Below are positions 25,570-41,864 of a stretch of 64,000 nt of DNA, piece after piece (position 1 is the first letter of the stretch; every line of letters begins with the position of its first letter). A model generated the notes under the pieces. It saw only the letters and a list, made by a program, of their open reading frames with translations. It did no database searches and was not told where the DNA came from. The DNA is from Casuarina equisetifolia (Eukaryota; Streptophyta; Magnoliopsida; Fagales; Casuarinaceae): NCBI GenBank assembly GCA_028551475.1, contig CM052357.1, forward strand, positions 3,162,001 to 3,226,000, read 5' to 3'. A program made the position numbers and the translations under genes.

Positions 25570-28500
25570 TCATCACGGTAGCAAATAATTGAATCTTCAT
25601 CATTTACAAATATCCCCTCCACCCCCACAATTTCCTAACCTATCGCCACTTACTTTACTTAATTCCTTCCCTTTAAGTAACAATATTTTTGTTGTTAAAA
25701 AGATTTATTTACTCAATTAAAATTATTAGGTTTTAATACATAAAGAAGATATTATATCAAGATATTAGTCTTAGTGAGATATCATTTTAATAGTTAATAG
25801 CCTAATAGTTGGTTATTAGTCACCTAAGTTAAGGTCAACACACCCTTTACTTAACAAAAAAAAAAAATACATATCTACATCAATTTTTTAAACTCAATCT
25901 TGTCTCAAGAGAAGAAATTACAAACGTCTAATCCACAATCAATTGAGTGTCATATTACAGATACGAATACTGCTATCATATTATAAAAGTGTGCTCTTTT
26001 TATATCAATTATTAACAATGAGAACATCCAAATATCTAAAGACAATGGTAAACTAAACTTAACAATGTAGAATATAAATTCAAGCTATTTTCAGCCTAAG
26101 ATATTTCCTGGAAAGCAGCCAAAGAAATATATTCTTAAGGAAGTCAATTAGCAAATGCTACATCCTTACAACTGATGGGTGGCGATTCTGGGTCAATTAT
26201 GCTTGCGTTTCTATCTTCCTAATTATTGATCACCTACTCTGGTTCTCTCAGTCATTGGACACATCCACCAAACCTCCTCACACCCATCACACCCACATAA
26301 ATACCGATATATGCTGTCCTTTTTAGTTCTAAACCACAAGTGATTCCACGTATCAAAACCCCAAGTTTTGGCTTTTGTGACTGCACAATGCAAAACACAT
26401 AGTTATTAAGATCATCTTGCACAGAAGATCCTGCTAGTTGTGGTCAACTATATGTAGGAGATTCAAAGAGAGACCCAGATGGCACTAAGGAAATACAGCC
26501 AGGAGTTTCTTGTTCTTGATTGTGGATTTGAAGATAGTTAATGCTTTGAAAGCAGCTCTCCAGGTGTATCGTTATCCATACAAGTCCACGAACTGCCGAT
26601 GATATCAGAAACATAAGAGGTGGCGATCTTGAATGTCTGCAAGCTTCATGGTCTTCAACATAATGATGACGGGTCCGGGGACAACTCATTTGTTAAGCCT
26701 TTTCTTTGTCTTACACATGCGATGCTTCATGGGTTAATTGGTTTTTGCCACGTGCAGGGAGGAAAAGGCTGGACAATGGATATTGACGTATTCGAGCAGT
26801 AGGTAATCATTGAGTATTTTTGTTGGTTTTTCTCGTTGTGCTTCAACCAAAAAAAATCTAGATATTGTCCTCAAGCTCCGGGCATCTTGAAATGGCATGT
26901 TCCAAGTAAGCTTAAATTATGTCTTAATATCTTCTAAATATAGAATATTGTTCAAGATATGCATTTATATTTGCTATTATATTTTTCTGATTTGGTCTAA
27001 TATCCTTTCCATATGATAAAGTTTATTTGAGAAATTATTTTTGTGTATAGTAATGAAATATTTTCTTTATTCTTTTGTATGTTTTTCATTATAGTTAGTT
27101 CTTATGTTGTAAAAAGAAACAACTTGTATACTTTTTCTTCAAGATAAAGCAATACATAGAAATTTTTAGATTCTGTCTTTCTTCTTTCTTGCTTTGTAAC
27201 ATAGTATTACGGGCCTTTATTCTCTCAGCTATAGTTTCTGCTCCCTATTTCCTTATGATTCTCCTTGTTCCCTTTTAAAAAAATAATAATAATAAAAAAA
27301 TCATTTTTTTAGCCAGTTTCTTCCCACAATCTTCCTACTGTGTCAGCTTAAAACAATACCAGTGCTCCTTCCCTTGACCAGGATGTTCCTATCATCAAGG
27401 ACATTACTGGCCTATCAAAATCTCCCAAGAATTTCTTTCTCATGCAAACCGCTCTTGGTTTCTGTCTGCAGCCCGTGGGGCAATCTACACCTGCTACGCT
27501 CCCACTGTTTTGGATTCAACAAGAAAAACCTGGCCTTCCTTTGGGCAGTTTGGGTCAACCCAGCCCAGGCAATGGGTTCCCTATTCAGCCCAACCCCTGT
27601 CATGGCCAATTTTGAGACCCGGCCTACTTTGGGCGCATCCTGGCTTCGGCCGATTTAAGAAAAAAATAATTTTTCTAACGCTTTGAGTGGGTATAAAATA
27701 TTTTTATGGTTGCCTTGACTTTCTCCTATTTTATATGATAAGGAGAACAACAAATTATGGTGCTGAAAAACGAGCCCACAGTGGTAATTGTCCTTTCTTA
27801 CACTTCAGTTCATGGAGGAAGTTGCTTTCACACATAAAATCAAAATTCAAGTTGGAGATAGTGTTTTCCATGTTATTCAAATTCTACTAAAAAATCTATA
27901 AAGAATGATATATATTTGATTTAAAACTTTAGGATACTAAATGAAGAAACCCATTTCTTTATACACCACTCTCTTTGATTATTATATTTTCATATGATAC
28001 TTAATGTATATGTTTATTCTAAGGGTTCCTATTTAACTTAAATTTTTATTCTAAGGGTTTCTTGTGCTATTATATATATACGTTTAACTCGACTAATTTA
28101 TAAAATCTTCGTGTTTGACACTTTTTGGATGCTGAAGACATGTTGACATGGTCGCCTTGACTTTCTCTTGTTGTACATGACAGGCATGGGGGAACAAAAG
28201 ATCATGGGACACCATGGTGGCGTCGTTAGATTGTGTCTCTGCTTTCTTATCTCTTGCGTGTAATCGTTATCAGATTATTAAAACCATCAATCATACAAAT
28301 GCAATTTGGCATGCAGTAACAACAGGAACACTCCAAAGACAGCGAAACAAAGAGCTTTTCTGTGTGTTTCTGTGTGATTTCTGGCATAGCATTATGACGC
28401 AGGTTGAGAATCAGCATTCTGCAAGACAGAAACGTTGTTCATGAAAAGTTAAATGAACTCCCGTAGTGCGCAGGATTTTGCTTTGAATACTCTGACCAAG

Positions 28501-28654
28501 TTGCTTGTTGAATGAGCATTTCTGCTTCTAATATGCTTGAAGAAGACAACAGTTTCTAATATGTTTTGAGCAACTTATAACCCTTTGTCCATAACAAGTC
28601 GGGATCTCGCTAATTTAGAGTGAGTTTAAAATCAGACTTATTAGTGAAATTTCT
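25570..28654. other. Unit A intergenic region beyond the DUF gene
   Basis: Matched in pieces by 39610-41864 of unit B. The stretch of about 26945-27665 is private to unit A and includes a patch of balanced composition near 27340-27650 with open frames on both strands but no recognisable product. No gene is supported. Confidence 0.4.
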
Positions 28655-28689
28655 GAAATATTTAAAAAATTGATTAGCATGTCCCATTG

Positions 28690-29385
28690 CTTCTAATATA
28701 AAACAATGAATTCTCCTATAGAAGTTATACAAAGATTAAGCCAAAACTTTGTGTGACTATTTGATGAATATATTTGTAGATTAGCTTTGTCATCATCCTT
28801 GACCAAAAAGAGAAAAAAAAACTTTGAGGGATTGAATATTGGAAAAATAGTTGAAGTCGATTACCTATATGATTTTTAATATCAGACTAAATACCTTTTG
28901 TTGCATATATGTTTTAATGTATTGTAACTTTTCCCATGATGTTACTTGGGGTTAAACCTGCAGATGAATGATCCCGAGCTAGCTTCATATGGTGCTGAAC
29001 TGAACAAATTGACCAGACCCCCGACTAAAAGGCTAGACACCTGTTTACTCATTGGATTTCTTGGACTATGTGACTGTAGTGATATTTTAAATAACTTCTC
29101 AATTTAGCCCTCACAACTATTATGGCCTTGAAGGAGGCACGATAAACCTTTTTTTTTTTTTTTTAAATTTCAATTTCCTTCATGAGTTACACAGAAAGTT
29201 AATCATGACGAGTAGGTGATCCAATTTCAGCGTTTAGACCTGTAGTTCAAAATTTTTTTCTTTTGGTTTCATTTATTTGAAACCAAACCTTGTTATGCTC
29301 CATTTTTATGGTTGAATTGGGATGACTTAAGTTGTCAAAGCTGTACAAGGCCAAATTCCTATTTTTCTGGACGGCCATATCAAGT
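28690..29385 (+). pseudogene. GLO: Glycolate oxidase fragment (exons 6, 7, end of 9, start of 10)
   Basis: A collinear relic of GLO. It has end of intron 5 and exon 6 (28780-28856, with an A-rich insertion), exon 7 (28964 to about 29035, donor lost), the last 25 bases of exon 9 (about 29112-29136) and the first 46 bases of exon 10 (29331-29376). Exon 8, most of exon 9 and everything after early exon 10 are gone. It is more diverged from GLO-1 and GLO-2 than they are from each other, so it predates their split. It sits exactly between units A and B. Confidence 0.9.
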
Positions 29386-29639
29386 ACCAGAGTCTATCTA
29401 GTGCCCAAGAATTCAACGGCAGAGTACTGCAAATGAGTGAGACTGTAGGCCGTTTGGCCAAGCTAGAAAACAAGATGCAAAACCCACTTGTCCAGAAAAC
29501 CAGTCAGAATTGTGCAAGTTCAGGATGCTTAAACCTTGTTCTTTATTTAAAATAAAAAATAGAACATATGTTTCATTTTTTATAGGTTAATCTTATGGAG
29601 AGAATCTGTACTTCATCTATAAACAAGGGTTCTATAAAT

Positions 29640-29920
29640 ATATCTGTCTGTAAAGTATTAAGTACTCTTCTGGGACGTTAAAGAAAAGGAAATGGACCTT
29701 GAACTCCATTCTCACATCAAAACACGTCCAAGAAACAACTTGCTTAAGGAGAGTGGTGGGTGGCCAGATCCTGTCAAATAAAACAGAGGTAGAAGACAGT
29801 GAGCAGAATTTGATTGGTAGAGAATGCTCAGATGCCGTCTGTGTAAGTGTGCTAGGTTCTCCAATGGCAATGGGAGAAGTGGGAGGTAACCATAATTGCA
29901 GAAGGTTCGTTTTATCCAGA
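29640..29920 (+). promoter_or_regulatory. Conserved upstream block of GLO-2 (putative promoter)
   Basis: Copy of 16500-16800 with few changes, and similar to the block in front of GLO-3 at 51935-52205. It has the same CCAAT-type core (tctccaatggcaatggg). It lies about 1 kb before the start codon, which fits a gene with an intron in its 5' leader. Confidence 0.55.
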
Positions 29921-30010
29921 TCCGTGCTGATCAACTTGCCATTCTCCTATATTTTTTATCTCTGTTCTTCCTGCACTATATGTTTTTTTCATTGCTCCGA
30001 TATTTTTTAT

Positions 30011-30034
30011 CTCTCTCTCTCTCTCTCTCTCTCT
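30011..30034 (+). repeat. (CT)12 microsatellite in the GLO-2 leader
   Basis: An uninterrupted CT run. The same place in GLO-1 (about 16905-16922) and GLO-3 (about 53801-53825) has shorter, interrupted CT tracts, so the GLO-2 run is an expansion of a shared CT-rich leader. Confidence 0.85.
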
Positions 30035-30963
30035 CCGTGGGTGTTGCATTTCCACGGTTCTGTCTCTTTAGCATCCTCCGTTCATTCTTTTTCTCGGGAG
30101 CCCAAGATTTGTTCTTTGCTTCACCTTTGCTCCTCTCGATTCTTCTTTCACCTGGGCTTTCATTTTATGACGTTCACTTACATTTTTAAGATCATTTGCT
30201 TCTGGGTTTGATCAAGATTATAAAAGAGATCTAGTCAAGGTCTTGCCTTTCTATAATTTAACTGAATTTTTTTAACTAATTTGCCACGTATTAGATCTTG
30301 TAGTTCCTAGAGGATGCACAACGCCTATTTGAGTTTTTTCCTAAATTAAGAATGTCTATATATTAGAATATGAAAATTCATTTTAAAATCTTAAAACATT
30401 AAATAATAAATCTCATCAACATCCACTTTGTAATCACGTCAATTCAAAGGTGCATCTTCTAGCTTTTTAGGTAGGGCAACGCTCACTTTGTAACCACGTC
30501 AATGCCTTATAGCCTTGCGGCACATGCAGCAGGAAAGACTTGATGGGTAAGTTCCCGGGTGCAATCGTTATCAAGAAAAAGACAACTAAAGGTTCCTGAA
30601 AGTACAGTGAGACTCACATCTTCTCCAGTTAAAAGCGTGACAAGTAAAAGAACCCTGCTTCCCAGGTTGGGGGGACTGGCGGCTTTTATAAATGATAACT
30701 ACTGGTCGCAACTTTAGTCCTGTTGTACCAACTTTTCTGCTATTGGCGGCTTAACAGTGGTGTATGAAGTTTGTTCCAATTTGCCTGCATCACTTTTTTG
30801 CAGAATTTGTTTCATGATTTTGATTATCATGAAAGCCTTGATCAGATTTTCTCTGTTGCTTTTTTGTTCAACAAATTTGAAGAAAATTAATGAGTTGTGA
30901 TTCTTTCATTTCTGAACCACTTTCAGATTATTCTGGGAATAGCATAAACAATCCTTTGGAAAG

Positions 30964-34630
<3,667 letters not shown>

Positions 34631-35072
34631 GATAATGGTGTTGCTGCTTCTTCTATATTGTCTTGGTAGGCATAAGCCTTAGAAGTTTGTTTGTCATTAG
34701 AATAAAACATAGCCCATTTGTGGTTCACAAAATAAGTACGAAGAGTTTGAACTTCTGTGATGACAACTATATGATATTTTCTTAGATATCCTCGATACTT
34801 TTGCATCCTTGATATATTTTCAACAAGGTGTTGTGTTGTTTTATTATTTTGCATAACTTTTGCTAAGATTATTAAAGTACTACTAACTCTAAGTTATCCG
34901 ATTGAGGATTGTAGATGGCATAGGTAGAGCTTGCTTTGTTTGGTTCCTAGGGAACTAATGACGAAGAAAATATATTCAATGTCTTTCTACTTAAGGAAAT
35001 TGCCTTTGTTTGCATCCTATTGAGTTTTGAGTTTTCCAAGTTTCATCTTTGATCACCTTTTGACTTGGGTAT

Positions 35073-35922
35073 TGTTGGGTCCCAAAGCAAATTAAGAGAA
35101 TGGTGAATTAGGTTTCTAACAATCTCTTGTTCTTTTCTTTTTTATTCTTTTTTTTTTGTGAAAGTTCAAAGTATTATAAATAAACAAAGAAAATACAAAT
35201 TGTCTAGTTATAACAACCTTATTTAAGCTAAAATGCTATATTTAGCTAATTTCAAAACTTTTATAAAAACTTATTACAATTTATAAGTTTCAATTTCCTA
35301 ATTAATGAAATTATGTATCTCACATTCTTCTTGATTTTAACAACAATGATCAAGATGTCTAGACTTTTACAATTTGGTCAGTTTTTTTTTATTTTCCTCC
35401 AAATGTGATATAACATAACTTTGAAAGATATACTAAATAGGGTTATTACAAAACTTTTATAGTTAACAACCTTAATTATCTAACATACTTTTGCTTTCCA
35501 TATTCAATTCTTTGAGATTTTCATTCATACATAACAAAACCCTCCAAATATAATTTATAAACCTACAATTAAAAAATATTACATATATTGATTCTCTAAC
35601 AATTAGTATCAAAACAAGGTTATAAGTTCAAGTCACAACAAATGTGGTTGGGCGAGGGGGGATTATTAAATTTGTTTAGCTTAACATTTCCTTAGACTCA
35701 CTTTGTGCCCGCCCACCACTTAGTGTAGGTCTTTACACTACCAAAAGTTAGTTATAAATGGGGGATCCTAGTGGACCTAGTGGTGAGGGGGCCTTATAGG
35801 CTAGCTTGAGTACTAAGTTTAAGTGATTAGAATGACTTTTGTGGAAGTGTTAAGATAACATAACAACATTTGGCTATTAGGTATAGCTTTTGACCTAGTA
35901 GTAGTGCATGACAATCCTAACA
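35073..35922 (+). mobile_element. 850-bp LTR-type insertion private to unit B (non-autonomous)
   Basis: Absent from the matching place in unit A (next to 21663), so it arrived after the duplication. It starts TGTTGG and ends CTAACA, and is bordered by ggtat and aatat, which could be a mutated 5-bp target-site duplication. At 35602 the sequence attagtatcaaaacaagg resembles the tRNA-Met primer-binding site of Copia elements, directly after a possible LTR end (ctctaaca). This suggests one LTR at 35073-35601 plus about 320 bases of internal DNA. No protein domain is visible and the second LTR is not clear. Confidence 0.6.
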
Positions 35923-38291
35923 AATATCAACTTGTATTCATTTTTTTTACTTCTCTTTTTCTTGCATGGCTAGATGGAAAAGACAATTTATAGACCTCAT
36001 CAATGTGTTAGTTCTAATAACTAAAGTCATTCGTGTAATTTTCAGTTGAATGAACATAAAAGAAAGTTTCTCACTATATTACTAGACAAGCAATCCATAA
36101 GCAACACCAAGCTTATTTGAAATGGACTAAGGGTTAGTAGAAACCAAACTTTATTTGTTTGTGGGAAGACTAAAACTTAAAGGAACTTTATGAGATTATC
36201 AAGTGATGAATAAGATGAAGCTAATTTGATGAAAGCAACAATTACTTTTGTCTTCTTTATGATTTTTAGACAGTTAATGCTTGGCCAAGCTTCCTTTTTA
36301 AAAATTGAACTTCTACATGATAGGCCACTTGTCCAAAAGAAATTGTTAGCTTACAAATTATTGGAACCCTGACTTGCAAGTTTGCTTTTATTATCATGTT
36401 TAGTTTTCTTCAAGTGAAACTTAGCAAAAATACCAAAAAACTATATTTTTAGAAGAAACAAGTCACTTAACTGTATGGATGTTAGCCTTAATTTTAATTT
36501 GATTTAGATGATCATTCTTTAAATTAGAAGACTTAATCCTCCTTTAAAATTGATTGGTAAGATATATAGATACTTCCATATAAAAGAGAAGTACCAAATT
36601 AAGACATAAATAATGTCTAATTCATTTCTAAAAATATCTTATTTGCCCAAGCATGTGGGGCTCATATAAGATGTTGGTTCCACAAGCAAAAGTGTATTGT
36701 ACTAAAACCTAAGATCATATGTAACACCATTTGTTAGGTTGCCATAATTTTTCATACAAATATCAAGTCAAGATATAAACAATAGAAGATTCACATGATT
36801 TTTAACGTCTAGAAGCTATAAATGTTGATGGCTATCGAGATGTAATGAAGCATATCGAAGGGGAACGCAACTAGTGATACATTCCCTTCTTTTTTATGCT
36901 ATGAAGATCTTGGTAAGGCGTTCATGGAGCTTTGAAAAGTTGTTTGTCGATGGAGGCACCTTCAAAGTTGAAATCTTTTCTTGTTTGGCATATTATGAAG
37001 TTGAATTATTTCCTTCGTTTAGAAAAGAAAAAGGAAAAGTCATAACCTACAAATTTCTTTGAATACAAGAATATATATATATATAAGTTAGATTTTGAAG
37101 ACCTATTGAGACAGACTGTAGTTCTCTTCACAAAGATCCAACTTCATTCTACCTAGACTCCCAAAGGATTAAGTCATAAATTAACAACATTTTTATTCAA
37201 GTTTAACATAATCACATAAGAAATCAAAGTGATGACTTATGGTAATGACCAAGTTTAAAAATATATTAATGACCCCACAATTGCTATTTTCTAGTTGTCC
37301 GATTCATTACAACCGTTAGTGCTCAAACACATAAGGACAATGGTAGATTTTTTTAACAGTAAAGAAACATACCTAATATTAAATAGTTTGGTAAGATAAA
37401 TTTATCATTACTCTTGTCTCCTACTAGCTACCATATATAAAACTTAATTATTTCCTTTCTTCCTTTTTAAGCAAAGTTGTACTACCCCATAAACCTCATC
37501 AAGGAAAATTTCTAATCAATTTTATCATAACCTTTTCCACAATTTTACCATGTTGTTTAGGATAAGTCTATTCAATTCATTAGCTCCTATTTAACGAAAG
37601 TGTGAAGAATGATTTGTTAGAGGTTATTATTTTTTTCTAATTAGTTTAAATATTTTTTCATATCTTAATTTACATGTAAAAAATTTCAAGTAAAATTATC
37701 TTGGAGAATATCTTTCAACCCTCTATGTCATATGCACATAGAATTTTATTACAATTCTCTCAAATTCAATTATAATATTTCATTGTAATGATTTTAATTA
37801 TTTTATTTCCCCCACCACTTTGTCTTCTTATTGTTGCATTTGTCGTTAGCATTGTCATTGTCATTGTCATAACCGTCGCTATTAACATTAAATTGTACTA
37901 CTTTTCAATCAAAAGTTGAAAGTATTAATATTACCTAAACGTCCCTATAACTTAGCGAACACAAAACCAGGATTCTAGATTCTAAGAATTTACAGTGGTT
38001 TCTATATAACTTGATTTATCCTTTTGTAAAAAAGAAAACCATCATATTACTCCCATCGAAACAACTATCATATCTTAGCAAAAAAGTACAAAGACTATTG
38101 TCTTAGTTACTGTTATCATGATCTAAAGATGAATTTTTACCTTAAATTTGCCTATTCCTTGACGGCTTTTAGTGAAGTGATCCACAATTGTTTAAGTAAA
38201 GACAAAGAGCAATTACTTTTTGACAAGGATTTCTCAAGATAACACAAAGTTACATCCTATACAGACTAATAGCTGTACTAACGTTAAACCA

Positions 38292-38354
38292 AGGCCAATA
38301 GCTCAGTAACAAAACTACATACTTCTGATTTTAGCGTCTTTGGTTCAAATCTTC
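38292..38354 (+). repeat. Decayed tRNA-like (SINE-type) sequence, unit B
   Basis: A-box-like aatagctcagtaac and B-box-like ggttcaaatctt at tRNA-like spacing. It is the duplicate of 24246-24308 and better preserved. Confidence 0.4.
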
Positions 38355-38706
38355 TCACATTAATAACTACTCTAAAATTTGAGGTTTTAGGTACTCAAAC
38401 AACATTGTAAGTTTTAACAGTTACCTACATAAATTATTAACAAAATTGAGCCTTAGGGACATAAATTGACATTTGAAGAAACAAATATTTATATGCAAGT
38501 ATCATTTTGTTTGATTTCCATCTTGGAGGTATAAAATAAAAGCATGTTTAGCAATTTAAAAATTAAAAACGGAATAAAGAGTTTTATATATACTGGCAGC
38601 ACTACCTGCAAAATCCTAAGCTGTTTATACTAACCATTGAGAGATCATAAAAAGGTAAAAGACAAGTAAAAAACGGAAAATAAAAGAAAAAGCTACAATT
38701 TTTAAC

Positions 38707-39488
38707 TTAACTATCTACTACTTTTCCTATGCTACATATCTTGGACATAATTTTTCTTTGTTTATCGGCTATTTCAATTATGCCAGGAGTTTGACGTCCC
38801 CTGGACCGAATTTGTCTATTAAACCTCTGAATAAACTCTTCAAACCTTCTGTTCAATTCCTCATCGGACATGGCTGAATACTCATTTTCTTCTGCATTCG
38901 GTTCCAGCTTCTCTGTCTCTGACCTCCTCACAATGTTCTTGCTCTCGTCGATCACCACTCGTTTGGTTCTCTCGGACTTACTCCGACGATAAGTTCTTGG
39001 ACGACTCTTATCAGCTTGGGGAGCGTCAACCTGCCTTTTCTCTTGCAGAGCTTCGCGGCGACTTGGCTTCGGGAGAGCTCTTTCCTTTCCGACGTATATG
39101 ACCTTCTTTTCTTTCCAGTCATCAACCTCTTACTTGACAGTGCTTCTTTAACATCTTCCGGGTACTCTGGAACCATGGGGGAAACAGTTTTATCGTGGCT
39201 GTACATCATAAACTCTTCCCGGAGATCTTGCTTCTCTTCCGAGGAAGAGAAGGCGCCATAGTCGGCGGCAATGATAAGGATGAGAGTGTTGGAAATGAAG
39301 AACCAGAACTTGGTGGTGTTGAAGAGCGTGGAAGGAGATAGGTTGAAGACATGGAAGATAGCAACGTAAATGAAAACAGAGAGAAGAAAGGCAAAGAAGG
39401 ACATGCCCTTTGCCTTTTGAGGATATTCATGGGAGGCCTTGTGGGATTTGACAGCATCTTCCATAAGATTTGGTGGTTTTACGGTCAT
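38707..39488 (-). pseudogene. DUF4408/DUF761 gene, unit B copy, frameshifted
   Basis: Paralogue of the intact gene at 24743-25444. The N-terminal part (39488 down to about 39146) is clean, with both hydrophobic segments and the DUF4408 signature. One A is then missing near 39145 relative to unit A, so the frame shifts after about residue 115 and ends at 38952 with a 178-residue product lacking DUF761. Correcting the shift would not restore it, because the original frame now has a TAA where unit A has a Gln codon. The DUF761 motif survives in frame at 38707-38958 but is unlinked. Its C terminus also runs on past the unit A stop. Confidence 0.88.
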
Positions 39489-39599
39489 GTTTGTGGAAAG
39501 GAAGAGCTCGAGAGATTTGTGGGGTTTAGATATCTAGCTAAGGAGATTTTCCGGTTATTAAAACTTGGGGTTGGAAAGTATAAGTTCATATCAAAGAGG

Positions 39600-39608
39600 G
39601 TTTATATA
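39600..39608 (-). promoter_or_regulatory. TATA box of the unit B DUF copy
   Basis: TATATAAA on the minus strand, about 113 bases before the start codon, matching the unit A copy at 25558-25565. Confidence 0.55.
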
Positions 39609-39609
39609 G

Positions 39610-41864
39610 GGTTCAGCAGGGTAGCAAATAATTGAAGCATCATCATTTACAAATATCCCCTCTACCTCCTTGGTTTCCTAATCTATCGTCACTAACTTTG
39701 TTTGGATTCCTTGCCTTTAAATAACAATATTTCCAGTTGTTAGAAAGATTCATTTACTCTATTGAAATTTTTATATTTTACTACATAAAGAAGATGCTAT
39801 ATTAAGATATCAGTCAAAGTAGGATACCATTTTAACAAGCTCATAGCTTAATAGTTGGCTATTAGTCTTCTGAGACCTATATCTTGAGTTAAATATCTTA
39901 TATACCAAACCTCCTTTATTTAATAAAAAATCAAAAATTTTGTCTACAATCAAAATATGAACGCTAATATCGTATTATAAAGGTTAATTTTCTCCTTTTA
40001 TATCAATTACTAAAAATGAGAACATCCATGTATCTAAAGAAAATATTAAACTACAATTAAACATATCCACCAAACCTCGTCACACCCAAATAAATATTTA
40101 TATAGCTGTCCTTTTTAGTTCTAAACCACGACCAATTCCATGTACCAAAACCCCAAGTTTTGGCTTCTGTTGTTGCACAATGCAAAACACATTTGTTATT
40201 AAGATCATCTCTCACAGAAGATGCTGCTAGATGCGGTCAACTATATGGAGGAGGTTCAAAGAGAGACCCAGATGGCACTAGTACAACCAGGAGCTTCTTC
40301 TTCTTGATTGTGGATTTTGAAGATAGTTAATGCTTTGAAGCAGCTCTCCAGGTGTATCGTTATCCATTCAAGTCCATGAACTTCTGATGATATCAGAATC
40401 AAAAGAGGTGGCAATCTTGAATGTCTGCAAGCTTCCTGGTCTTTAACATAATGATGACGGGTTTCGGGATAACTCATTTGTTAAACCTTTTCTTTGTCTT
40501 ACACATGTGATGCTTTTATGTACCTTGGGTTACTTGCTTTTTGCCACGTGTAGGGAGGAAAAGGGTCGACAATGGAGATTGACAAATTGGAACTTCCTTT
40601 TCGTTGTCGCACTGAGAACAAAGATGATTATAATAATAAAGCAATTGTGCATATAATACTGCGTAATCATTGAGTATTTTTGTTGGTTTTCCTCTCTGTG
40701 CTTCAACCAAAAAAATCTAAATAGTGTCCTCAAGCTCAGGGCATCTTGAAATGGTGGGTCCTTAATATCATCTAAATATAAAAAAATATTTTCCTCCTTA
40801 TAAGTCGATTTGACAAACAAAAAAATTTTACGCATTGAGGGGTCATGAAAAATTTGTATGGTCACCTTGACTTCCTCCTACTTCATATGACGAAGACGGA
40901 GAAGAAAAAATAATGGGGCAGAACAAGGAAACCATACCAGTAATTGTCCCCTTCTTACAATTCAGGAGTTATTTTTCTTACACAATATTAAAATTCAAGT
41001 CGGAGATAATGTTTTCTACATCATTCGGTTTTTTAAAAAAATTAAAAAGAATGATATATATAATTTGAAACTTTTTGGTAGTGAATGAAAAAACTCATCT
41101 CTTATATTTTCTTATCCTAAACATTGGAAAAAACACCGGCTTCTAAAGATGAACCCTATTATGATATTGTGTTTGAAATTATGGGGAAGCTTCCATATTA
41201 AATTCCAAATTCTTTAGTAGAGAAATCCAAACTGAACCGCTTTCTTAATTCCGCCATATTTCTGTGTTAAACTCATCAAATTCATAAAATCTTCGTGTTT
41301 TACAGTTTTCGTATGCTGAAGACATGTTGGCATTGTCGGTTTGACTTTCTCTCGTTTCCCATGACAAGCATGAGAACAAAAGATCATGAGACACTATGGT
41401 GGCACTCGCTCCTTTGTGCCTCTGCTCTTTGTCTCTTGCGTGAGACATTTGTAATCGTCATCAGATTATTAAACCCATCAATCATACAAACGCAATCTGG
41501 CACATGCAGTGACAACAGGATCACTCCAAAGACAGCGAGACAAAGGGCTTTTCTGTGTGTTTCGTTAACGCATAGCTCCGATCGCGCCAGAAGCGGCTTG
41601 ATTTCTGGCATAGCATTACGACTGATGACGCAGGTTGATCATCATTATTCTGCAAGACAGAAACGTCCTTCGTGAAAAGTTAAATGAACTCCCGTAGTAT
41701 GCAGGATTTTGCGATGAATAGTCTGACCAAGCTGCTTGTTGAATCAGCATATCTGCTCCTAATATGCTTGAAGAAGACGACAGTTTCTGGTATGTTGTAA
41801 CAAAGGTCTAGTCCTTTCTTCGAAGATATTTAGAGTATGTTTACAATCAGACTCATTAGTGGAA
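39610..41864. other. Unit B intergenic region beyond the DUF copy
   Basis: Matches 25570-28654 of unit A in pieces and lacks the roughly 0.7 kb private to A. Open frames here (for example 41295-41675) have no recognisable product and are not conserved as frames in unit A. Confidence 0.4.

Larger units (their letters stand above)
34631..38706. other. Unit B intergenic region, GLO-2 to the DUF pseudogene
   Basis: Counterpart of 21211-24742 with an extra LTR-type insertion (35073-35922). It includes the GLO-2 3' untranslated region in the first 300 bases and a decayed tRNA-like sequence at 38292-38354. I see no coding gene. Confidence 0.45.

Noticed and set aside
27340..27660. Open frames on both strands in the unit A-specific segment, first taken for a captured gene fragment
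   Set aside because: No family recognised and no intact start-to-stop gene. The composition alone is not enough to call it.
29699..30211. 170-codon plus-strand open frame, partly shared with 16567-16794
   Set aside because: It lies in the conserved GLO upstream block. Both strands are open in the same stretch, it ends differently in the two units and runs through the CT microsatellite, so conservation is explained by the duplication.
41295..41675. 126-codon plus-strand open frame
   Set aside because: The homologous stretch in unit A (28130-28444) does not keep the frame, and no domain is visible.
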